This document shows, one piece after another, positions 61,831 through 64,000 of a stretch of 64,000 nucleotides of DNA. The position numbers and the translations under genes are program-made. A model generated the notes under the pieces. It was not told where the DNA came from, did no database searches, and worked only from the letters and a program-made list of their open reading frames with translations. The stretch lies in NCBI GenBank assembly GCA_964552955.1, contig CAZKIU010000013.1, forward strand, positions 1 through 64,000, given 5' to 3'. The DNA is from UBA1413 sp964552955 (GTDB taxonomy: Bacteria > Bacteroidota > Bacteroidia > Bacteroidales > Prolixibacteraceae). Within the stretch, counting starts at the first letter, position 1. Each line of letters opens with the position of its first letter.

Positions 61831-63171
61831 TTATCCTTTATATGTCAGCCATTTGGCCAGTTCCTTGATGGTGACTTTTTTGCCGTACATGAGGATGCCG
61901 GTGCGATAGATCTTCGCTCCTGCCCAGATGGCGCCGAGGGTGGTAAGGACCATCAGGAACATGGAGAGGATGATTTCCCAGGCCGGAGGTGAAAAAGGAA
62001 GTCGGGCCAGCATGCAAACCGGAGAGGTGAAGGGGACGATAGAGGCCCAGAAGGCAACACTTCCCTCGGGATTCTTAGAGATGGCGACCAGCAGGATGAT
62101 GGACAGGATCAGGGGGAAGGTGATCGGGAATATCATTTGCTGGACATCCTCATCGTTATCGACGGCGGCACCGACGGCTCCCAGCAGCGAACTGTAAAGG
62201 AGGTAACCCATGAGGAAATAGAATATAAAACCAAAGATGATCAGAGGGATGTTCATGTTGGTGATGCTCTCCATGATTTCAGCCATCTGATTGCCGCCAG
62301 CCATGGCTGCCGGGGCCTGCCCCATCTGCTGCTGGTTTTCCATCACACTCTGGCCTACCTGCTGGGCTGTTTCCGGTGAGAGGAAGTTCTGGACCACGCC
62401 CAGCGCTACCACCCCGACCACAATCCAGATGGCCACCTGGGTCAGCCCCACCAGGGCGGTGCCGATGATCTTGCCGGCCATCAACTGGAAGGGTTTGACC
62501 GAAGAGACGATCACCTCCACAATCCGGTTCTTTTTCTCTTCCATCACGCTGCGCATCACCATGGAGCCGTACATGAATACAAAGAAATAGATGATGAAGC
62601 CCATCAGGTAACTGGTGAAAAAGGCCACCATGGAGGAGCTCTTCTTCTGCTCTCCCGTTTCCGTCACCTTGAGGGTGTTTAAGGAAATTTTGGTTTTAGT
62701 GGCCGCCAGTTTCTGCTCCAGGTCGGGCATCTGGCTTTCCTCGATCACCTTTCTCCGCTTGTCGTTCTCGATGACCTGACTGAGTTTGCGTTCGATCTGT
62801 TCGGCCAGATCAATAGGCATCTGTTTTTTGGAGAGCAATTCCGCCTTGTTGACCGTGTAGATATTTCCGGGGATATAAAGGACGGCGTAGAACTCCTCAT
62901 CGTTCAGGTTGCTTTTCAGGGTGTTGAATTTCTCCTGTTCAATGAAGTGGTATTTGGTAAAACCATCCTGACCCAGCTGGTCAAGAAAGAGGGCCGATTC
63001 GTCATAGACGGCGATCACTCTTTCCTGCTTGTCGTCGCGTGTGGCCAACCACATCGGAACGAACATTAAAGCTGCAAAGAACAGCGGCACCAGCAGGGTG
63101 GTGACAATAAATGATTTTTTCTTGACGCGGATCAGATATTCGCGTTTCAGGATAAGCCAGGTCTTGTTCAT
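61831..63171 (-). CDS. ABC-2 type transporter permease (NatB-like)
   Basis: A 446-residue permease with an N-terminal membrane helix, a large extracytoplasmic domain (about 45-180) and five to six C-terminal helices, matching the NatB/ABC2_membrane_3 architecture. RSVMEEKKNRIVEVIVSSVK is a conserved cytoplasmic segment. A Met/Gln-rich stretch near the second half lies in a loop. Its ATG overlaps the stop of the ATPase gene by one base. The exported substrate is unknown. Confidence 0.88.
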   Translation of the reverse strand: MNKTWLILKREYLIRVKKKSFIVTTLLVPLFFAALMFVPMWLATRDDKQERVIAVYDESALFLDQLGQDGFTKYHFIEQEKFNTLKSNLNDEEFYAVLYIPGNIYTVNKAELLSKKQMPIDLAEQIERKLSQVIENDKRRKVIEESQMPDLEQKLAATKTKISLNTLKVTETGEQKKSSSMVAFFTSYLMGFIIYFFVFMYGSMVMRSVMEEKKNRIVEVIVSSVKPFQLMAGKIIGTALVGLTQVAIWIVVGVVALGVVQNFLSPETAQQVGQSVMENQQQMGQAPAAMAGGNQMAEIMESITNMNIPLIIFGFIFYFLMGYLLYSSLLGAVGAAVDNDEDVQQMIFPITFPLILSIILLVAISKNPEGSVAFWASIVPFTSPVCMLARLPFSPPAWEIILSMFLMVLTTLGAIWAGAKIYRTGILMYGKKVTIKELAKWLTYKG

Positions 63172-64000
63172 CAGTCTTTATTATTATTGATCACCGCGTT
63201 TTGCGCGTTGTAATGTTCCACTGCTTTAATAAATACGTCATTCATGCTGGGGATGACTTCCCGGAAGGATCTGATATCGGCCGCTCCCAGGAGCATCCTG
63301 ATCAGTTCGTTGTTTCCTTTTCCGTCGGTATGCTGGATGCGGATAAAGTTCTCGCGTGGCGATTCCTTGTGCTCCAGAATGGAGAAACCACAGTTCAGGG
63401 CCTGTTGGATCTGGTCGAAATCGCCCTTGTAGGAGAGTTCGAAGATGTTGCTTTTGAAGGTTTCCTTGACCTCCTGGACGGGTCCGTCGAGGATCTTGCG
63501 CGATTTGTTGATCAGGGCGATATGGTCACACAGGTCTTCCACGGTGCCCATGTTATGGGTAGAGAAGATGATAGTCGCCCCCTTGTCGCGCAGCTCCAGG
63601 ATCTCCTGCTTGATGAGGTTGGCATTGATGGGGTCAAAGCCGCTGAAGGGTTCGTCAAAGATCAGCAACCGGGGGTTGTGGACCACCGTGGTGATAAACT
63701 GAACCTTTTGTTGCATTCCTTTGGAGAGCTCCTCCACTTTTTTCTCCCACCAGGTGGTGATGTCGAATTTTTTGAACCAGTATTTGAGGCTTTGCATGGC
63801 CTGGTTCCGGGTCATCCCCTTGAGTTGGGCCAGGTAAAGGGCTTGTTCGCCGATCTTCATCTTGGTATAGAGGCCCCGTTCTTCGGGCAGGTAACCAATG
63901 ACGCTCACGTCGTTGGCGGTCATCCTGCGTCCTTCCAGAAACACTTCTCCCTGGTCGGGCGCCGTGATCTGGTTGATGATCCTGATCAGGGTGGTCTTAC
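63171..64000 (-). CDS. ABC transporter ATP-binding protein (NatA-like), 5' truncated by the window edge
   Basis: The coding frame runs to the right edge, where KTTLIRIINQITAPDQG follows a Walker A lying just outside. An in-window ATG at 63944 is internal and not the true start. The ABC signature is LSKGMQQKV, Walker B is LLIFDEPFSGFDP, and the H-loop is IIFSTHNMGT. The C-terminal extension (about the last 80 residues) resembles NatA-type ATPases. It forms one exporter with the downstream permease. Confidence 0.92.
   Translation of the reverse strand, partial: KTTLIRIINQITAPDQGEVFLEGRRMTANDVSVIGYLPEERGLYTKMKIGEQALYLAQLKGMTRNQAMQSLKYWFKKFDITTWWEKKVEELSKGMQQKVQFITTVVHNPRLLIFDEPFSGFDPINANLIKQEILELRDKGATIIFSTHNMGTVEDLCDHIALINKSRKILDGPVQEVKETFKSNIFELSYKGDFDQIQQALNCGFSILEHKESPRENFIRIQHTDGKGNNELIRMLLGAADIRSFREVIPSMNDVFIKAVEHYNAQNAVINNNKD

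Overview
The window reads as chromosomal DNA of a Bacteroidota bacterium, probably a free-living or sediment lineage near Bacteroidales/Marinilabiliales. Three things point there: at least twelve genes are preceded by the Bacteroidota -7 element TAnnTTTG; the rsfS-ftsH-LUD-cdsA-psd-pssA run is an arrangement I associate with this phylum; and CcoN and CcoO are fused. No tRNA, rRNA, CRISPR array, prophage or insertion sequence was found. Both edges cut into genes or repeats.

Layout. 0-8.7 kb: secreted alpha/beta hydrolase, selenium genes selD and mnmH, PPi-dependent phosphofructokinase, Nudix hydrolase, pyrE, an SRPBCC protein and birA. 8.8-14.4 kb: one co-directional run rsfS-ftsH-LUD-DUF2007-cdsA-psd-pssA (ribosome silencing, membrane proteolysis, phosphatidylethanolamine synthesis). 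14.6-22.4 kb: PIF1-like helicase, aminotransferase, GroES-like protein, map, acyl-ACP thioesterase, miaA and a decayed hicBA toxin-antitoxin pair. 22.5-46 kb: cutC, a redoxin-like protein and coaD, then a dense collection of seven polytopic GT-C-like membrane proteins and three GT2 glycosyltransferases (one fused to a methyltransferase), interrupted by a GH94 disaccharide phosphorylase with its Na+/solute symporter. This looks like polyprenyl-phosphate-sugar dependent glycan or protein glycosylation at the envelope.

46.2-58.9 kb: a 12.7-kb co-directional respiratory cluster. In transcription order it holds a Tat-exported Fe-S protein, an NrfD/ActC-like membrane protein, a membrane-anchored cytochrome c, ccoS, a CcoN-CcoO-cytochrome c fusion, ccoQ, a monohaem ccoP, ccoG, ccoH, a SafE-type protein and the copper ATPase ccoI. 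The first three genes resemble a stripped-down alternative complex III and could pass electrons from quinol to the cbb3 oxidase, making a complete quinol-to-oxygen chain in one locus. 59.2-64 kb: ugd and uxs (UDP-glucuronate, then UDP-xylose), a strong terminator, and an ABC-2 exporter pair running off the right edge.

The most unusual large-scale signal is not a gene. Short degenerate tandem repeats with units of 7, 8, about 19, about 22 and 39 bp sit at the 3' ends of genes, mainly between convergent pairs. Several run over stop codons and encode the last residues of the protein, and one octamer array lies inside miaA as an in-frame insertion.
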